Below are positions 63,501 to 64,000 of a stretch of DNA of 64,000 bases, piece by piece. The translations under genes and the position numbers were made by a program. Within the stretch, counting starts at the first letter, position 1, and every line of letters begins with the position of its first letter. The notes under the pieces were generated by a model that saw nothing but the letters and a program-made list of their open reading frames with translations, was not told the origin of the DNA and did not search any database. The DNA comes from Ferrovibrio sp. MS7 (GTDB taxonomy: Bacteria; Pseudomonadota; Alphaproteobacteria; Ferrovibrionales; Ferrovibrionaceae), in NCBI RefSeq assembly GCF_038404985.1, contig NZ_JBBKBA010000002.1:186001-250000 (forward strand). The letters are read 5' to 3'.

Positions 63501-64000
63501 CGGAGCCGGTCTGGCTGTTGTCGTTGACATTGAGTTGCAGCGTGTCGCTGCCGTTGTAATTCAGGTTGCCCTTGTATTTCAGGCCAGCCAGGGCGGCATT
63601 GATATCCGCCTTGGTGCCGGAGAAGGTCATCGTCGCATCAGCCGTGCCGTCCCCCGTGGTGAAAGTCAGGCCGGAAGTACCGGAAAGCGTAATGACCCCA
63701 TGGCTGACGGTGAGTGTCATGGTCAGCTTGTGGTCGCCGCTGCCCTCATCGGAATCGATATCGTCGATGCTGATCAGGTTGCTGTTGGCGGTCGAGAAAG
63801 TGAGGTCGGTGTCTTCATTCACCGTCTGCCCGGTCGGCACGGTGATCAACGGTGCATCATCGACCGGGCTGACTGTAATCGCCACGGTCTTGGCATCGGT
63901 CAGCGGACCGCCGGAACCGGTCTGGCTGTTATCGTTGACGTCGATGCTGAGCGTGTCGCTGCCGTTGTAATTGAGATCACCCTTATACTTCAGGCCAGCC
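60550..64000 (-). CDS. Giant cadherin-like repeat protein, C-terminal part (5' end beyond the window)
   Basis: At least 1149 residues are visible and the frame is open to base 64000, so the N-terminus is outside the window. The visible part begins with tandem repeats of about 137 residues. Each carries VDDAPxITVP, a VNEDTDLTF motif, ISIDDIDSDEGSGDHKLTMT and NDNSQTGSGGPLTDTK; these resemble cadherin-like or bacterial Ig-like repeats of large adhesins, with Asp clusters that could bind calcium. After a Pro-rich linker (TTTPPPPPTVVITPPPP) comes a unique C-terminal region of about 270 residues that ends in a Gln/Gly/Pro-rich tail and a short helix (LFQAQRDALLAILQDRAA). There are no RTX nonapeptides in view. 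It is the first visible gene of the six-gene operon and the likely secreted substrate. Confidence 0.88.
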   Translation of the reverse strand, partial: AGLKYKGDLNYNGSDTLSIDVNDNSQTGSGGPLTDAKTVAITVSPVDDAPLITVPTGQTVNEDTDLTFSTANSNLISIDDIDSDEGSGDHKLTMTLTVSHGVITLSGTSGLTFTTGDGTADATMTFSGTKADINAALAGLKYKGNLNYNGSDTLQLNVNDNSQTGSGGPLTDTKTIALTVSPVDDAPVITVPATQSVAEDTDLTFSVGNSNLISIDDVDSDEGSGDHKLTMTLTVGKGTLTLSGTSGLTFTAGDGTSDATMTFSGTKANINAALAGLVYRGDPDDNSGATSTDTLDIIVNDNSQTGSGGPLTDTKSVLIQVGPINDPPVITRPTVAQHVNEDTDLVFNTANSNPISIADVDADEGTGDHRLTVTLTVAHGVITLSGTNGLTFTTGDGTSDATMTFSGSQADIRAALDGLKYRGNLNYNSHHAANDTLQIEVTDNGNTGSGGPLTDTKSVSIVVDPVDDAPVLTVPTAQTVREDTDLVFNSTNSNLISLDDIDSDEGSGDHKLTVTLTVSHGVLTLSGITGLTFTAGDGTSDATMTFSGTKANINAALAGLTYKGDLNYNGSDTLQLNVNDNSQTGSGGPLTDSKTVAITVQEVNDTPTIAVPGVQTVDEDVDLPLTGISFADVDDLGGNMTVTLTVSHGTLTLADTTGLTVDSGANGGATMTLTGTKAALNTAIANLTYRGNLHFNGVDTLSVTLNDRGNTGIDPLLTGGPSDEQTTASVTINVDPVDDAPTITAPDKISAVATIATQISGDKLISLADVDVGSGNMTVTLTVNEGTLTLASTTLITGGRNASETITLTGTLSQLNAALTGLSYLSSKAAGGLNELTIVVNDFGNTGSGGPLSATSIVPITVDPAPLQPPQTTTPPPPPTVVITPPPPTAPVDLTNAALNLPSSVSGNNSSSSSSTTTIVGAGEGQLGGAPLTVAGFVQSFFSLPINPVQLAASMQDRVLGEQTSETFSIPASAFRHSDPSEQIAKEAKQPDGSALPSFVQFNPQTGEFSVNAQEARSQGVEAVDVKVVGRDKQGNEASADFRIILTNPDGSQAPQGGQGQGGGQGGQQQAPGQQTPGQQTPGQQGAEAPAADGAPGSDQADAATPAAREANAAPAGKPGLTEQLRQTGPSLFQAQRDALLAILQDRAA
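61780..64000 (-). repeat. Tandem repeats of about 405-430 bp in the giant adhesin gene
   Basis: Six repeat boundaries (VxPVDDAP or equivalent) fall near 61785, 62190, 62600, 63015, 63445 and 63860, and a further repeat runs off the right edge. The rightmost copies are similar at the DNA level over long stretches; the segment encoding DEGSGDHKLT, for instance, recurs almost unchanged. The two leftmost copies are more diverged. Such repeats can expand or contract by recombination. Confidence 0.85.

Noticed and set aside
61780-64000. Regularly spaced repeats that might suggest a CRISPR-like or satellite array
   Set aside because: The period is over 400 bp, the whole unit is translated in one frame, and the differences are mostly at codon level. 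They are protein repeats.
1-64000. Mobile elements, prophage or integration sites
   Set aside because: No transposase, integrase, terminal inverted repeats or tRNA-associated direct repeats were seen, and the operons are intact.

Overview
The window is GC-rich, densely packed bacterial DNA with almost every gene on the minus strand. It most resembles an alphaproteobacterium of the Rhodospirillales type. The reasons are an Aap-type amino-acid ABC transporter, long catabolic operons joined by ATGA or GTGA overlaps, and large surface-protein loci. This taxonomic call is an inference from gene content, not from a marker gene. No rRNA, tRNA, CRISPR array, insertion sequence or phage gene was seen. 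The one confident plus-strand gene is the IclR regulator at 17925.

Layout, left to right. (1) 1-6064: a two-partner secretion locus (TpsB transporter at 2038-3744, TpsA exoprotein running off the left edge) preceded by a histidine kinase and an OmpR-type response regulator. (2) 6251-17543: a ten-gene operon read leftwards, acyl-CoA dehydrogenase > enoyl-CoA hydratase > CaiB CoA-transferase > thiolase-like protein > DUF35 protein > class IV aminotransferase > Ldh-type dehydrogenase > HyuA > HyuB > BKACE. (3) 17925-28139: an IclR regulator, aldehyde dehydrogenase, two SDRs, the AapJ/Q/M/P transporter (its ATPase separated from the rest), a ThDP enzyme and a RidA protein. Blocks 2 and 3 look like one regulon. 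They share an operator-like motif, TTCGATACGAA, and two promoters carry it in the same 40-bp arrangement relative to a TTGACC -35 box. (4) 28368-45194: a second two-partner locus with a 4510-residue TpsA, followed downstream by a SapC-family gene and a small secreted protein. (5) 45574-53631: an operon of an IclR regulator, a Pot-like ABC transporter, a cyclic-amide amidohydrolase, an MDR oxidoreductase and a CobW GTPase. (6) 53768-64000: a six-gene operon with a giant cadherin-like repeat protein (5' end beyond the window), a TolC lipoprotein, a TAXI lipoprotein, a periplasmic HlyD adaptor, a GAF-HlyD fusion and an M50 protease-HlyD fusion.

How the genes could work together. Blocks 2 and 3 can be read as import of an amino-acid-like compound, transamination, ThDP-dependent decarboxylation, aldehyde oxidation, CoA activation and beta-oxidation, ending in aldol or keto-acid cleavage rather than ordinary thiolysis. 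Block 5 looks like uptake and opening of a ring amide, with a metallochaperone for the amidohydrolase. Block 6 is the most unusual. It has the outer-membrane channel, adaptors and giant substrate of a type I secretion system but no ABC ATPase in view. An inner-membrane zinc protease fused to an adaptor sits where the ABC exporter would be expected. I regard it as the best candidate for an undescribed export or adhesin-display system.
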